Origin: an uncultured Bifidobacterium sp.
Lineage (GTDB): Bacteria > Actinomycetota > Actinomycetes > Actinomycetales > Bifidobacteriaceae
NCBI RefSeq assembly: GCF_945269915.1
Contig: NZ_CALYOY010000012.1
Coordinates: 1-52,786, forward strand
Direction: 5' to 3'
DNA: 52,786 nucleotides
A model generated the notes under the pieces. It saw only the letters and a program-made list of their open reading frames with translations. It had not been told where the DNA came from and ran no database searches. The position numbers were made by a program, and so were the translations under genes. Shown here piece by piece: positions 42,962 to 52,432 of this stretch (positions within the stretch are counted from its first letter, which is position 1; each line of letters opens with the position of its first letter).

Positions 42962-44602
42962 CTATCTGCCTTCCGCCTGCCTGTCGGTGGGTTCCAGCTG
43001 GGAGGACTCCAACTGGCCCGCCGGTGCCGATGCTTCCGTGGCGGGGGTGTGGATGACGTGGATATAGCGCAGGAGCATCCTGGTCATCTGCCGGCCGGAT
43101 CCGGCACCGTTTCCCCGGACACCGAAATAGACCAGCAGGACCATGCCCAGGCAGATGAGGGCTGAAATCCGCAGTGCCCACTGTACGCCGAAGATGTTGG
43201 AGGCGATCTGGGTGGAGGGGCCGTCGCCCAGGGCCGAGTGGCGCAGGGTGGTGATGGACTCCATGATGATGACCAGGATGGGGGCTCCGACCGCGCCGGC
43301 TATCTGACGTGCCGTGTTGGTCACGGCCGAGCCCGCGGACACGTCCTTGGGTGCCAGGTTGTTCAATGACCAGGTGGTCAGGGGCATGAGGGTGAAGCCC
43401 ATGCCGATCTGACGGATGAACTGGCAGATGGAGACAAGGCCTATCCAGGTCCCGCTGTCGATCATGCTGAGGGCCACGGTTCCCAGGAAGAGCACCGAGC
43501 ACCCGGTCAGGGCCACCGGGCGCGCCCCCCACCGGTCCAGGAGCCGGCCGCCGAAGAACTGGGCGATGGCCGTGCCTATGGCGCCCGGCAGCATGACCAG
43601 GCCGCTCATGGTGGCCGAATAGCCACGGTCGGTCTGGATGTACATGGGCAGGATGACCGTGACCGAGCTGAAGGCAAAGAAGGACATGGATGCGACGATG
43701 GTGCCCATCGTGAAGTTCTTGATCTTCAGGACCCTGAGATTGAGGAGGGGGTCGGTGTGGTGGAGCTGGCGCAGAACGAACCAGATGATGCCCGCCAGGC
43801 CGATGATCATGAAGGGCCAGGTCATCGGGGAGGTGATCGGGTAGTTCTCGATGTTGGTGAACCCGAACATGAGTCCGCCGAAGCCGAAGATCGAGAGTGC
43901 CACCGAGAAGAAGTCCGCCTTGACGCCAGTGTCGCGCTGCCCGAAATTGCGCAGGCCGACGATGGAGATGAGCAGGGCCACGGCCCCGCAGATGCTCAGC
44001 GTGAGGAAGATGGAACGCCAACCGTTGGCATCGGTCTGCCAGCCGCCCAGGGTGGGGCCGATGGCCGGGGCCACGCTCATGGCCAGGCCCACGGTGCCCA
44101 TGGCCATCCCACGCTTGGCAAGGGGGTAGATGGAGAAGACTGTGATCTGGAGGACCGGCCACATGGTGCCCGTTCCGACGGCCTCCAGGATACGGCCCAG
44201 CAGGACCAGTCCGAAGGTCTGGGATTGCCAGCTGAGGAGGGAGCCAAGGGTGAAGACGGTCATGGAGGTGATGACGATCTGGCGGGTGGAGAAGCGCTTG
44301 GTCAGGTACCCGGTCAAGGGGACCATGACTCCCATGACCAGCTGGAAGACCGAGGTCAGCCACTGTCCGGTGGTCAGGGAGATACCGAACTCATGGACAA
44401 TGGTGGGCAGGGCCGAGGCAAGCTGAAGCTGGGTGAAGTTGCCCAGGAAGGTGATGACGGTGAGGATGGCCAGCGAGATGAAGGCCTCGCGGGTGAGTCT
44501 GCCGTTGACGTATGCTCCGTCCTTGCTGAGGGTTCGTCCTTGCCGGGCGAGCTCCTTCTTCCTCATGCACAACCACTTCCTTTTCGGTTTGTCCATCTTC
44601 AT
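42962..44602 (-). CDS. MFS transporter, DHA2 (14-helix) drug-exporter family
   Basis: A 546-residue integral membrane protein with the helix pattern of the DHA2 drug:proton antiporters. The conserved motif C of exporters appears as GLAMSVAPAIGPTLGGW. The helix 1 segment FLGNFTQLQLASALPTIVHEFG is also typical. The C-terminus is a polar tail after the last helix. ATGs at 44602, 44596 and 44566 are all possible starts. It likely exports a small toxic compound or metabolite, but the substrate cannot be inferred. It is convergent with the HNH gene and divergent from pstS. Confidence 0.92.
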   Translation of the reverse strand: MKMDKPKRKWLCMRKKELARQGRTLSKDGAYVNGRLTREAFISLAILTVITFLGNFTQLQLASALPTIVHEFGISLTTGQWLTSVFQLVMGVMVPLTGYLTKRFSTRQIVITSMTVFTLGSLLSWQSQTFGLVLLGRILEAVGTGTMWPVLQITVFSIYPLAKRGMAMGTVGLAMSVAPAIGPTLGGWQTDANGWRSIFLTLSICGAVALLISIVGLRNFGQRDTGVKADFFSVALSIFGFGGLMFGFTNIENYPITSPMTWPFMIIGLAGIIWFVLRQLHHTDPLLNLRVLKIKNFTMGTIVASMSFFAFSSVTVILPMYIQTDRGYSATMSGLVMLPGAIGTAIAQFFGGRLLDRWGARPVALTGCSVLFLGTVALSMIDSGTWIGLVSICQFIRQIGMGFTLMPLTTWSLNNLAPKDVSAGSAVTNTARQIAGAVGAPILVIIMESITTLRHSALGDGPSTQIASNIFGVQWALRISALICLGMVLLVYFGVRGNGAGSGRQMTRMLLRYIHVIHTPATEASAPAGQLESSQLEPTDRQAEGR

Positions 44603-44952
44603 CGATCCCCACGAACGGGACCCGGGTATGGAACGAATCCCACCCCCTCATGCGGCTGCAGGGCGTCGGAGCGGTACCGTGAAGGGACACGCAGGAAACC
44701 GACAGATCAAAAAGACAAACCGGGTCGGGGAAACCGACTAGGGACTTGGGATAGAGCGTCCAACAGGAACCCTATAATACACCGCCCCGTGGATGGGCGG
44801 CGGTCCGTATCCTAAGCGTGAACGGGGATGTGCAGGGTCAGAGGGCCGTTTCGCCAGGACCAGCGTTTCCAGTATGCTGATTGTGGCGGGCGCCGGTAGT
44901 CTTGATTCGGATGTTTCCCGTGAAGTACGATTCGGTGGTTGAGGAAGGCAGC
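44603..44952. other. 350-base divergent region between the MFS exporter and pstS
   Basis: The right end carries a candidate pstS promoter (44902-44931). An isolated TATAAT (44773-44778) occurs on the + strand but has no -35 box at a normal distance on either strand. I see no tandem repeats resembling PHO boxes, and no gene. Confidence 0.5.
44902..44931 (+). promoter_or_regulatory. Candidate pstS promoter
   Basis: TTGATT (44902-44907), an 18-base spacer and TACGAT (44926-44931) lie 21 bases before the pstS start codon. Each box matches the consensus at four positions. Phosphate-controlled pst promoters often have a poor -35 replaced by PhoB/PhoP sites, and I cannot see such sites clearly. Confidence 0.4.
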
Positions 44953-46086
44953 ATGCATTCACATGTGTTCGGTCGGTCCCTGGCCCTTTTCCTGAGCATG
45001 GGTCTGGTGGTCGGACCAGCGGCCTGCGGCGACAACACCCTACCCTCCAAGGGGGGTGTCGGTGGCGGGGACCAGAGCCTGAGCGGTGAATTCGCCGGTT
45101 CCGGGGCCTCATCCCAGCAGAGCGCCAACGAGGCCTGGATAGCCGGTTTCCGGCAGGACCATCCCCAGACCCGAATCTCCTACGATCCCTCCGGTTCCGG
45201 TGCCGGGGTCAACGCCTTCCTGAACGGATCGACCATCTGGGCCGGGTCGGACGCCCCCCTGAGCAAGAGCCAGGTCAAGCAATCCGAGGCCATCTGCCAG
45301 GGTGGAACGGCTTTCGACCTTCCGGTCTACGCCACCCCCATAGCCGTGGCCTACAACCTGGGTGATGCCGGTCTGAACGGTCCGGACCATCACCTGAAGA
45401 TGGAACCGTCGACCATCGCCAGGATCTTCAGCGGGCGAATCACCAATTGGAACGACCCGGAGCTGGCCAGGCTCAATCCCGGTGTGACCCTGCCCGACCT
45501 CCACATCACCGTGGTCCACAGGTCCGACAAGTCCGGCACCACCAAGAGCTTCGTCTCCTACCTGCACGATGCGGCAGGATCGGCCTGGCCCTATCCGGTG
45601 GGGGAGAACTGGCCGAACGATCTGGGGCAGAGCGCCAAGGGAACGGCCGGGGTGGTCATGACCATGACCCAGGCCCAGGGAACCATCGGGTACGCCGATG
45701 CGGCCCAGACCACCAGCCTGGGATCGGTGGCGGTCAGGGTGGGCACGAAGTGGACCCCTCCCTCCGCCAAGGCGGCAGCCCGGGTTCTGGAGTCCGCCAG
45801 GCGTGACCCTGAGGCCAGGGAACCCAGGAGGGTGGTTCTGGACATCGACCACACCACGGGCCAGCCGGGCGCCTACCCGGTCATGCTGGTCTCCTACGAC
45901 GTGGCCTGCTCGGTCTATAGGCATGACCAGGACCGGTCCAGGGCCAGGTTCGCCAAGGCGTGGCTGACATACGTGGTCAGTGCCGAAGGACAACGGCAGG
46001 CGGCGGCCAATGCCGGAAGCGCAGAACTGAGCGAGGCCGTCCGGGCCATGGTCATGGCATCGGTCGAGACGATCGAGGTGGACTGA
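44953..46086 (+). CDS. pstS: Phosphate ABC transporter substrate-binding lipoprotein PstS
   Basis: A 377-residue phosphate-binding lipoprotein on the outer face of the membrane. The signal peptide ends in GPAAC, giving the lipid-carrying cysteine. Phosphate-contact segments are present: SGSGAGVNAFLNGSTIWAGSDAPLS and HRSDKSGTTKSFVSYL. GAGGAAGGCAGC precedes the ATG of MHSHVFGR. It is the first gene of pstSCAB; its stop codon overlaps the pstC start (TGATG). Confidence 0.96.
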   Translation: MHSHVFGRSLALFLSMGLVVGPAACGDNTLPSKGGVGGGDQSLSGEFAGSGASSQQSANEAWIAGFRQDHPQTRISYDPSGSGAGVNAFLNGSTIWAGSDAPLSKSQVKQSEAICQGGTAFDLPVYATPIAVAYNLGDAGLNGPDHHLKMEPSTIARIFSGRITNWNDPELARLNPGVTLPDLHITVVHRSDKSGTTKSFVSYLHDAAGSAWPYPVGENWPNDLGQSAKGTAGVVMTMTQAQGTIGYADAAQTTSLGSVAVRVGTKWTPPSAKAAARVLESARRDPEAREPRRVVLDIDHTTGQPGAYPVMLVSYDVACSVYRHDQDRSRARFAKAWLTYVVSAEGQRQAAANAGSAELSEAVRAMVMASVETIEVD

Positions 46087-47114
46087 TGGCGGACGTGGAC
46101 CAGGCAATGAAAGAAGCGGCGATGGCGAAGGAGGCAGGGGCCGGCCGCCGGACCCCGGACCGGGACCCGGCCGGACAGGCGCAGGGTGGCACCCATTCGG
46201 GCGCGAGGGCAGACAGGATCTTCCGATTCTGCGCCCGGGGGGCCGGAATCCTCATCCTCCTGGCCCTGGCTGCTGTGACCCTCTTCCTGATTCTCAAGGC
46301 CTTCCCTGCCTTCATCGGGGACGGGGGGCAACGCTCCAAGGCCATCGAATCCCTGAGCGGGGGGCGGGCATCCGGCTTCTGGCAGTATGTGGGCCCTCTG
46401 GTCTTCGGTACGGTTCTGATCGCCGGCCTGGCCCTCCTCATGGCCTTCCCGGTGGCCGTCGGCATCGCCCTCTTCATCTCCCACTACGCCCCGGCCAGGC
46501 TCTCCACGGCCCTGAGCTATGTGGTCGACCTCCTGGCGGCCATACCCTCGGTGGTCTACGGACTCTGGGGTGCCCTGGTCCTGGTTCCCCACATCACGGG
46601 GTTCTGGGGGTGGGTGGCCCGTCACCTGGGCTGGATCCCCCTTTTCGCCGGGCCCGCGGCCGCCCCGGCCCGGTCCGTCGCCACGGTGGCCCTGGTCCTG
46701 GCGGTCATGATCCTGCCCATCATCACTTCGGTCACCCGAGACATCTTCCTCCAGGCGCCACGCCTCCAGCAGGAGGCCGCCCTGGCTCTGGGGGCCACCA
46801 AATGGGAGATGATACGGCTGGCCGTCCTCCCCTTCGGACGCTCGGGAATCATCTCCGCCTCCATGCTGGGTCTGGGCCGGGCCCTGGGGGAGACCATGGC
46901 CGTCCTGATGATCCTCTCTCCCGGGTTCAGCTACGCCCTGCGTCTGCTCCGTCCCTCGACCAGCCAGACCATCGCCGCCAACATCGCCTCCCAGTTCCCC
47001 GAGGCCGACTCGACCGGTGTGGCCCTCCTGGTGGCCACCGGTCTGGTCCTCTTCATCATCACCTTCCTGGTGAACTATATGGCGCGCCGGATCACGACCA
47101 AGGCGGGTGCATGA
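46086..47114 (+). CDS. pstC: Phosphate ABC transporter permease PstC
   Basis: A 342-residue inner-membrane permease of the high-affinity phosphate importer. A polar N-terminus of about 42 residues precedes about six helices, and the conserved loop SVVYGLWGALVLVPH and EAALALGATKWEMIRLAVLPFGR (the ATPase-docking EAA loop) are visible. It overlaps pstS by 1 base and pstA by 4 bases (ATGA), so the operon is translationally coupled. Confidence 0.95.
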   Translation: MADVDQAMKEAAMAKEAGAGRRTPDRDPAGQAQGGTHSGARADRIFRFCARGAGILILLALAAVTLFLILKAFPAFIGDGGQRSKAIESLSGGRASGFWQYVGPLVFGTVLIAGLALLMAFPVAVGIALFISHYAPARLSTALSYVVDLLAAIPSVVYGLWGALVLVPHITGFWGWVARHLGWIPLFAGPAAAPARSVATVALVLAVMILPIITSVTRDIFLQAPRLQQEAALALGATKWEMIRLAVLPFGRSGIISASMLGLGRALGETMAVLMILSPGFSYALRLLRPSTSQTIAANIASQFPEADSTGVALLVATGLVLFIITFLVNYMARRITTKAGA

Positions 47115-48316
47115 TGGGCAGGGCGGACGAGACATGGCCAGGATCGAACAAGGACGGTGAGACGCCCATGAAGGATATGCGATCCCGGGCGTCGCTTTCC
47201 CCGGTATCCTCAGCCGGTGGTTCCGCATCATCGACCTCCGTATCGCCTGATTCCGTGTCACCAGGCCCGGTACCGGCAGGCCCTGAAACACCGGGATCTG
47301 AATCACCCGCCACCGCGGCGGACGGGGGCGGCGCCGGCAAGGGGGCGGACGGGGGCCCGCTCCCCGTCATCGACTTCGGCAAGTTCAAGCCCACCCGGTC
47401 GTCGCTCAGGGCCCGCAAGCGCAAGAACCTGATCATGACGGCCCTGATCGTCCTCTCTTTCCTGGTGGCCCTGATCCCCCTGGTCTCGGTCCTCTGGGTC
47501 AGCCTGGTCAACGGGGTCGAACGGCTCAACCTGGACTTCCTGACCCACAACATGAGCGGGGTGGTGGGGGGCAACCCCACGGCCACCGGTGGATACGGCG
47601 GCATCCTCCACGCCATCATCGGCACCCTGGAGGTGACCCTGGGGGCCATGGTCATCTCCATCCCCATCGGGGTCATGTGTGCGGTCTACCTGGTCGAATA
47701 CTCCCACGGGGGCAGGCTGGCCAGGGCCATCTCCCTCCTGGTCGATGTGATGAGCGGCATCCCCTCCATCGTGGCCGGCCTCTTCGCCTTCTCCATGTTC
47801 GCCACCCTGGTGGGCCCGGGCACGGTCAACGGGTTCTCCGGCTCCGTGGCCCTCTCCCTCCTGATGATCCCGACCGTGGTCAAGACCTCCGAGGACATGC
47901 TGGCCGTGGTCCCCAACGACCTGCGGGAGGCCGCCTACGCCCTGGGGGTCACCCAGCAGCGGACCATCACCAGGATCGTCCTGCGTACGGCCCTGCCTGG
48001 CATCGTCTCGGGAACCATCCTGGCCATCGCCAGGGTGATCGGGGAAACGGCGCCCCTGTTGATCGCCTCCGGCTTCATCGCCACCACCAACCCCAACCTC
48101 TTCTCGGGGAGGATGACCACCCTGCCGGTCTACGTCTACAACGAGTACTCCGAGGGTCTGGCGGTCTGCGGACCGGGGGCGGCGAGCGGCTGCCTGACCG
48201 ATATCCGCATGCAGCGTGCCTGGGCGGCGGCCCTGGTCCTGATCCTCATCGTCCTCCTGCTCAACCTGCTGGGGCGTCTGATTTCGCGTATCTTCTCGGT
48301 CCAGGAGGCCAAATGA
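47111..48316 (+). CDS. pstA: Phosphate ABC transporter permease PstA with low-complexity N-terminal extension
   Basis: A 401-residue partner permease. The first 95 or so residues are Ser/Pro/Gly-rich, with no predicted structure, and end in a basic cluster ([10 protein letters not shown]) before the first helix. The core then follows the family: [36 protein letters not shown] and the docking loop [25 protein letters not shown]. Start choices are ATG 47111, 47114 or 47168; the first overlaps the pstC stop. E. coli PstA (296 residues) lacks this extension. Confidence 0.93.
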   Translation: MMGRADETWPGSNKDGETPMKDMRSRASLSPVSSAGGSASSTSVSPDSVSPGPVPAGPETPGSESPATAADGGGAGKGADGGPLPVIDFGKFKPTRSSLRARKRKNLIMTALIVLSFLVALIPLVSVLWVSLVNGVERLNLDFLTHNMSGVVGGNPTATGGYGGILHAIIGTLEVTLGAMVISIPIGVMCAVYLVEYSHGGRLARAISLLVDVMSGIPSIVAGLFAFSMFATLVGPGTVNGFSGSVALSLLMIPTVVKTSEDMLAVVPNDLREAAYALGVTQQRTITRIVLRTALPGIVSGTILAIARVIGETAPLLIASGFIATTNPNLFSGRMTTLPVYVYNEYSEGLAVCGPGAASGCLTDIRMQRAWAAALVLILIVLLLNLLGRLISRIFSVQEAK

Positions 48317-48419
48317 AACAGAGGGCATGGCCGTGTGGTTCCGGCCTGGCCTACGGGCAGGCGGGTTCCCCCGGGGCCGGAACCGCGGCGACAAGCATGA
48401 TGAGTGTGGAGGAGGCCGT

Positions 48420-49199
48420 ATGGGCCAGCGCATAGACATCAACCACCTGAACGTCTACTATGGCGATTTCCTGGCCGTCCAGGACATCAACATGAAGATT
48501 CAGGCCAACAAGGTCACGGCCTTCATCGGGCCTTCGGGTTGCGGCAAGTCCACGGTCCTGCGCACCCTGGACCGGATGCACGAGATCACCCCCGGCGCCC
48601 ATGTGGAGGGGCAGGTCCTCCTTGAGGGCCGTGATCTCTACGGGCCTGACGTGGACCCGGTCGAGGTGAGGCGCGATGTGGGCATGGTCTTCCAACGGGC
48701 CAACCCCTTCCCGACCATGTCCATCAGGGAGAATGTCCTGGCCGGGATACGGCTGAACAAGAAGCACATCCCCAAGTCCGACGCCGACGACCTGGTGGAG
48801 TGGGCCCTGCGCGGTGCCAACCTCTGGAAGGAGGTCAAGGACCGTCTGGACAAGCCGGGTATCGGTCTTTCGGGAGGGCAGCAACAGCGGCTCTGCATCG
48901 CCCGGGCCGTGGCGGTCCATCCCCAGGTCCTCCTCATGGACGAGCCCTGCTCTGCCCTGGACCCCATCTCCACCCTGGCCGTGGAGGACCTGATCAACGA
49001 GCTGAAGCAGGATTACACGATCGTCATCGTCACCCACAACATGCAGCAGGCCGCCAGGGTCTCCGACTACACCGCCTTCTTCAACCTCAAGGCCGTGGGC
49101 CAGCCGGGCCACCTGGTCGAGATGAACGATACGACCACGATCTTCTCCAACCCCCAGGAGGAGGATACCGAGCGGTACATTTCCGGCCGGTTCGGCTGA
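48420..49199 (+). CDS. pstB: Phosphate ABC transporter ATP-binding protein PstB
   Basis: A 259-residue ATPase that powers phosphate import. Walker A is GPSGCGKST, the signature is [16 protein letters not shown], Walker B is [13 protein letters not shown], and the switch His is in [27 protein letters not shown] precedes the ATG at 48420; the frame is open further upstream but not conserved. About 100 bases separate it from pstA. No phoU follows, although phoU often closes this operon. Confidence 0.97.
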   Translation: MGQRIDINHLNVYYGDFLAVQDINMKIQANKVTAFIGPSGCGKSTVLRTLDRMHEITPGAHVEGQVLLEGRDLYGPDVDPVEVRRDVGMVFQRANPFPTMSIRENVLAGIRLNKKHIPKSDADDLVEWALRGANLWKEVKDRLDKPGIGLSGGQQQRLCIARAVAVHPQVLLMDEPCSALDPISTLAVEDLINELKQDYTIVIVTHNMQQAARVSDYTAFFNLKAVGQPGHLVEMNDTTTIFSNPQEEDTERYISGRFG

Positions 49200-49386
49200 G
49201 TCATCCTTTCTGATGGCCGCTTGCACGTCCGGCCACTCCCTCATGGGCCACCCGGCTCCGTGCCGCCATTCCGGTTGATTCCCCGACTGTGCAAGATCTG
49301 ACATCATCTGTGTCATATCCCGGGCAGCCGGGTACCATGATAGGAAGTCCGCGGGGCGGAAGACCGGTGGCGAGAGGAGAGACGGC

Positions 49387-50412
49387 ATGGCGGTTGTTCT
49401 CGAACCGGCCACCCTCTTGGCCATCATCCTCCTGGGGTACCTGTTCAAGCGGTTCGGGCTTTTCAAACCCCTGGACTACCGGGTTCTGCAGACGGCCGAG
49501 TTCAACCTGATCCTGCCAGGGGCCATCATCTTCTCCTTTGCGACCAACCCGCACGACCCCGGTCTCCTCCTGGTCTCAGGGTTCGCCCTGGTCGCCTCCC
49601 TGGTGCCGCCCCTGGCGATCTACCTGACCAGCAGGGGCAGATCGGTGGGGCATCGGGCCTTCCTGATGCTGAACGGGTCCGGCTTCAACATCGGTTGCTT
49701 CTGCTTCCCCATGCTGCAGTCCCTGCTGGGGCCTGCGGCCCTGGTCCCCGCGGCCATGTTCGACATCGGCAACAACATCATGGTGGCCGCCGGAACCAAC
49801 GTCATGACCCAGGGTCTCCTGCACATCAAGCGGGGGGAGACCCTGGAGCGGGATGAGGCACCGGGCCAGGAGGGGACGGACGGCCGGGTCCGGTCCGTGC
49901 CCCCGGTCAGGGTGGATGACCACGATGCCCGCAACCTCCGGTACAGGGCCATCCTGACCAACATCGCCAAGGGGTTCTTCGGCTCCGTCTCCTTCGACAC
50001 CTACATGGTCATGCTGGTCCTGATGCTGGCCAAGGTGGCCCTGCCCGATTGGGTGGCCCAGGTGAGCCAGCCCTTCGCCTCGGCCAACGCCTTCTGCTCC
50101 ATGTTCATGGTGGGGATGCTGATGGACCTGCCCGCATCGGGGCGGGATGTCAAGGAGGTGGCCCAGGTCCTGGCCTGGCGCATCCCCTTCGGCATCATCT
50201 TCGCCCTGACGGCCTGGTTCCTGCTTCCCTTCGGCCCCCTGGTCCGTCAGGCCGTGGCCCTGTGCTGCCTGGCACCCACGGCGATCTTCGCCACCATGTT
50301 CACCGACAAGGTCCTGGGCAATGCCAGACTGGCGGGTTTCACCCTGGCCCTGACCGCTTTCTGTTCGACCATCCTGATGATCCTGGCCCACCTTGTCATG
50401 GGGCCTGTCTGA
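49387..50412 (+). CDS. AEC family transporter (auxin efflux carrier-like)
   Basis: A 341-residue membrane protein with about ten hydrophobic helices in two halves of the AEC/BART fold. Helix 1 is LEPATLLAIILLGYLFKRFGLF, and the family's LILPGAIIFSFA and GSGFNIGCFCFPML segments are present. Between the halves lies a charged loop of about 40 residues (about 145-190). Bacterial members export or exchange organic acids such as malate, but the substrate here is unknown. AGGAGAGACGGC precedes the ATG. It is tail-to-tail with the next small gene, 6 bases away. Confidence 0.88.
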   Translation: MAVVLEPATLLAIILLGYLFKRFGLFKPLDYRVLQTAEFNLILPGAIIFSFATNPHDPGLLLVSGFALVASLVPPLAIYLTSRGRSVGHRAFLMLNGSGFNIGCFCFPMLQSLLGPAALVPAAMFDIGNNIMVAAGTNVMTQGLLHIKRGETLERDEAPGQEGTDGRVRSVPPVRVDDHDARNLRYRAILTNIAKGFFGSVSFDTYMVMLVLMLAKVALPDWVAQVSQPFASANAFCSMFMVGMLMDLPASGRDVKEVAQVLAWRIPFGIIFALTAWFLLPFGPLVRQAVALCCLAPTAIFATMFTDKVLGNARLAGFTLALTAFCSTILMILAHLVMGPV

Positions 50413-50418
50413 GCGGGG

Positions 50419-50601
50419 TCAGTGCTGTTCGGTGGGGTGCTCCTGCTCCAGGGTGCGTCCCTCCCGGGTGCGCTGCTTGTTGACGGTGGCGGCCGCGATC
50501 CGCTCTGCGGTCTTCCGGTCTTGGCCGCGTTCGAGTTCCGTGTCGAGAATGTGCTGGTACTGCTTCTGATCGTCCTTGCTCCAGTGGTTGTCCCTGACCA
50601 T
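50419..50601 (-). CDS. Small conserved protein with AERIAAATVNKQR motif
   Basis: A 60-residue, highly charged soluble protein. The segment DRKTAERIAAATVNKQRTREG is shared with short bacterial proteins often labelled ChaB-like or plasmid-stabilisation-like, whose function is not established. A strong AAGGAGGAGCC directly before the ATG supports real translation despite the size. It is convergent with the AEC transporter and divergent from the NCS2 permease. Confidence 0.7.
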   Translation of the reverse strand: MVRDNHWSKDDQKQYQHILDTELERGQDRKTAERIAAATVNKQRTREGRTLEQEHPTEQH

Positions 50602-50756
50602 GGCTCCTCCTTGGTGCCCGTCAGCCAGGCTGAGGACCCCTTGTCCGGCCGGCCCGGGTAGTGCCGATTATAGGCGGGTCAAGGCGGTTCCTCGGGTTCT
50701 TGCCGACGCTGCATGGGGGAGGGGAATCAGGAAACAAAAAAAGCCGAGCGCACATG

Positions 50757-50806
50757 ATATTCTTCCAATTGTCTCATCGCCAAATAAGACACATAAGGAA
50801 GAATAT
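50757..50806 (+). promoter_or_regulatory. Leader hairpin that can sequester the NCS2 permease ribosome-binding site
   Basis: ATATTCTTCC (50757-50766) is perfectly complementary to GGAAGAATAT (50797-50806). That right arm contains most of the Shine-Dalgarno sequence (AAGGAAG) and the first two bases of the start codon. An inner stem TGTCT/AGACA (50770-50774 with 50787-50791) closes a 12-base loop. When folded, the ribosome could not bind; melting or ligand/protein control would switch translation on. Confidence 0.6.
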
Positions 50807-52205
50807 GCACAAGCTATTCCGGCTTTCGGACAATAATACCACAGTGCCAACTGAAGTGGTAGCTGGCATCACCACCTTCTTCGCCATGGCCTACATCATC
50901 GTGGTCAACCCCTCGGTGCTGTCGACGGCCGGCATGCCCTGGGGGGCCGTGTTCATCGCCACCCTGATCGCAGCGGTCATCGGCACCCTGATCATGGGCC
51001 TGGTGGCGAACGTGCCCTACGGGGTGGCCCCCGGGGTGGGACTCAACGCCTTCTTCACCTTCACGGTGGTCAAGGGGTTGGGCTTCACCTGGCAGGAGAC
51101 CCTGAGCATGGTCTTCATCTGCGGGCTCCTGAACATCCTGGTCACGGCCACCAAGCTGCGCAAGATGATCATCCGGGCCATTCCGCCCCTCCTCCAGCAC
51201 GCCATCGGCGGCGGCATCGGCGTCTTCATCGCCTACGTGGGTCTGCTCAACGTCGGCATCATCAAGTTCACACCCGACAAGTCCTCGGCCGCCCAGGCCA
51301 ACCCGGGCCTGACCACCTTCAATGAGCCCTCGGTCATCCTTTTCGTCATCGGGCTTCTGCTGACGATCTTCCTGATGGTCTTCAAGTTCAAGGGGAGGCT
51401 CTCCTTCATCAACAAGGGGTCCTTCGTCATAGCCATCATCATGGTCACCCTGCTGGGCATCCCCATGGGGGTCACGTCCACCTCCAACCCCGTCAACCTG
51501 GGCCAGGCCTGCTCCCAGCTGCCCGAGACCTTCCTGGCCATCTTCGGCCCCCAGGGCTTCCCGGCCCTCTTCTCCGACCCGGCCAAGCTTCCCATCGTCC
51601 TGGTGACCATCTTCGCCTTCTCCCTGTCCGACACCTTCGACACGATCGGGACCTTCGTGGGCACCGGCCGCCGCTCCGGCATCTTCTCGGCCGATGATGA
51701 GCGCTCCCTGGAGGAGGGCAGGGGCTTCAGCTCCAAGATGGACAAGGCCCTCTTCGCGGATGCCACCGCCACCTCGATCGGTGCCCTCTTCGGCACCTCC
51801 AACACGACCACCTACGTGGAGTCCGCAGCAGGGATCGCGGCCGGTGGGCGCACCGGCCTGACCTCGGTGGTCATCGCCGGCTGCTTCGCGCTGAGCGCAG
51901 TTTTCGCCCCGCTGATCTCGGCCGTGCCCTCGGCCGCCACGGCCCCGGTCCTGGTGATTGTGGGCTGCATGATGATGAGCTCCTTCGCCGACATCGAGTG
52001 GAGCGACCTCTCCGAGGCCATTCCGGCCTTCTTCACGGCCATCTTCATGGGGTTCGCCTACTCCATCTCCTACGGTGTGGCGGCCGGTTTCATCACCTAC
52101 TGCCTGACCATGACCTGCAAACGCAAGGCCAGGGAGGTGCATCCCATCATCTGGGCAGTGGCAGCCCTCTTCATCCTGGACTTCGTCCTCCAGGCCGTAC
52201 TCTAG
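50805..52205 (+). CDS. NCS2 family purine permease (AzgA-like)
   Basis: A 466-residue membrane protein of the AzgA branch of the NCS2 nucleobase transporters, which take up hypoxanthine, guanine or adenine with protons. Landmarks are the TEVVAGITTFFAMAYIIVVNPSVL start, GVAPGVGLNAFFTF, and NTTTYVESAAGIAAGGRTGLTSV, which lines the substrate site in the family. The ATG at 50805 follows AAGGAAGAAT. Its Shine-Dalgarno sequence lies in the right arm of a leader hairpin, so expression may be translationally controlled. The exact base transported is not predictable. Confidence 0.93.
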   Translation: MHKLFRLSDNNTTVPTEVVAGITTFFAMAYIIVVNPSVLSTAGMPWGAVFIATLIAAVIGTLIMGLVANVPYGVAPGVGLNAFFTFTVVKGLGFTWQETLSMVFICGLLNILVTATKLRKMIIRAIPPLLQHAIGGGIGVFIAYVGLLNVGIIKFTPDKSSAAQANPGLTTFNEPSVILFVIGLLLTIFLMVFKFKGRLSFINKGSFVIAIIMVTLLGIPMGVTSTSNPVNLGQACSQLPETFLAIFGPQGFPALFSDPAKLPIVLVTIFAFSLSDTFDTIGTFVGTGRRSGIFSADDERSLEEGRGFSSKMDKALFADATATSIGALFGTSNTTTYVESAAGIAAGGRTGLTSVVIAGCFALSAVFAPLISAVPSAATAPVLVIVGCMMMSSFADIEWSDLSEAIPAFFTAIFMGFAYSISYGVAAGFITYCLTMTCKRKAREVHPIIWAVAALFILDFVLQAVL

Positions 52206-52233
52206 TCGGGTACGAGATCCTGCGGTCTGGGGT

Positions 52234-52248
52234 CCGAGCAAAGCTCGG
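52234..52248 (+). terminator. Hairpin after the NCS2 permease gene
   Basis: CCGAGC (52234-52239) pairs with GCTCGG (52243-52248) around an AAA loop, 29 bases after the stop codon. There is no U-tract, so it fits the U-less hairpin pattern seen elsewhere in the window. Confidence 0.45.
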
Positions 52249-52418
52249 TCGCTGACGGGTGAAGGCCCCGAGTGGCTTGACCTTCACCGAGATGGTGGCA
52301 GGTTCCGTAGCGTCACGGGGCGGCAAGGACTGTGGAACCGGTGTTCCGGGGCCATTCAGGGCAGTGCCTGGGAGATGTGCGGCTGACCTACCCGGGTCGG
52401 GAACCGTGCAGGGATCTG

Positions 52419-52432
52419 CCCCCCCCCCCCCC
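52419..52432 (+). repeat. Homopolymeric tract of 14 C
   Basis: Fourteen consecutive C lie between TCTG and TATGG. Runs of this length are rare in ordinary sequence and prone to slipped-strand length change. No recognised gene spans it. It could affect a promoter, a short frame on either strand (52259-52498 + or 52356-52574 -), or partly reflect sequencing uncertainty. Confidence 0.85.

Noticed and set aside
44603..44952. PHO boxes before pstS
   Set aside because: I could not find a convincing tandem direct repeat at the spacing expected for PhoB/PhoP sites.
50602..50804. Purine riboswitch upstream of the NCS2 permease
   Set aside because: None of the conserved junction or loop bases of the known purine aptamer is visible; only the SD-sequestering hairpin is supported.
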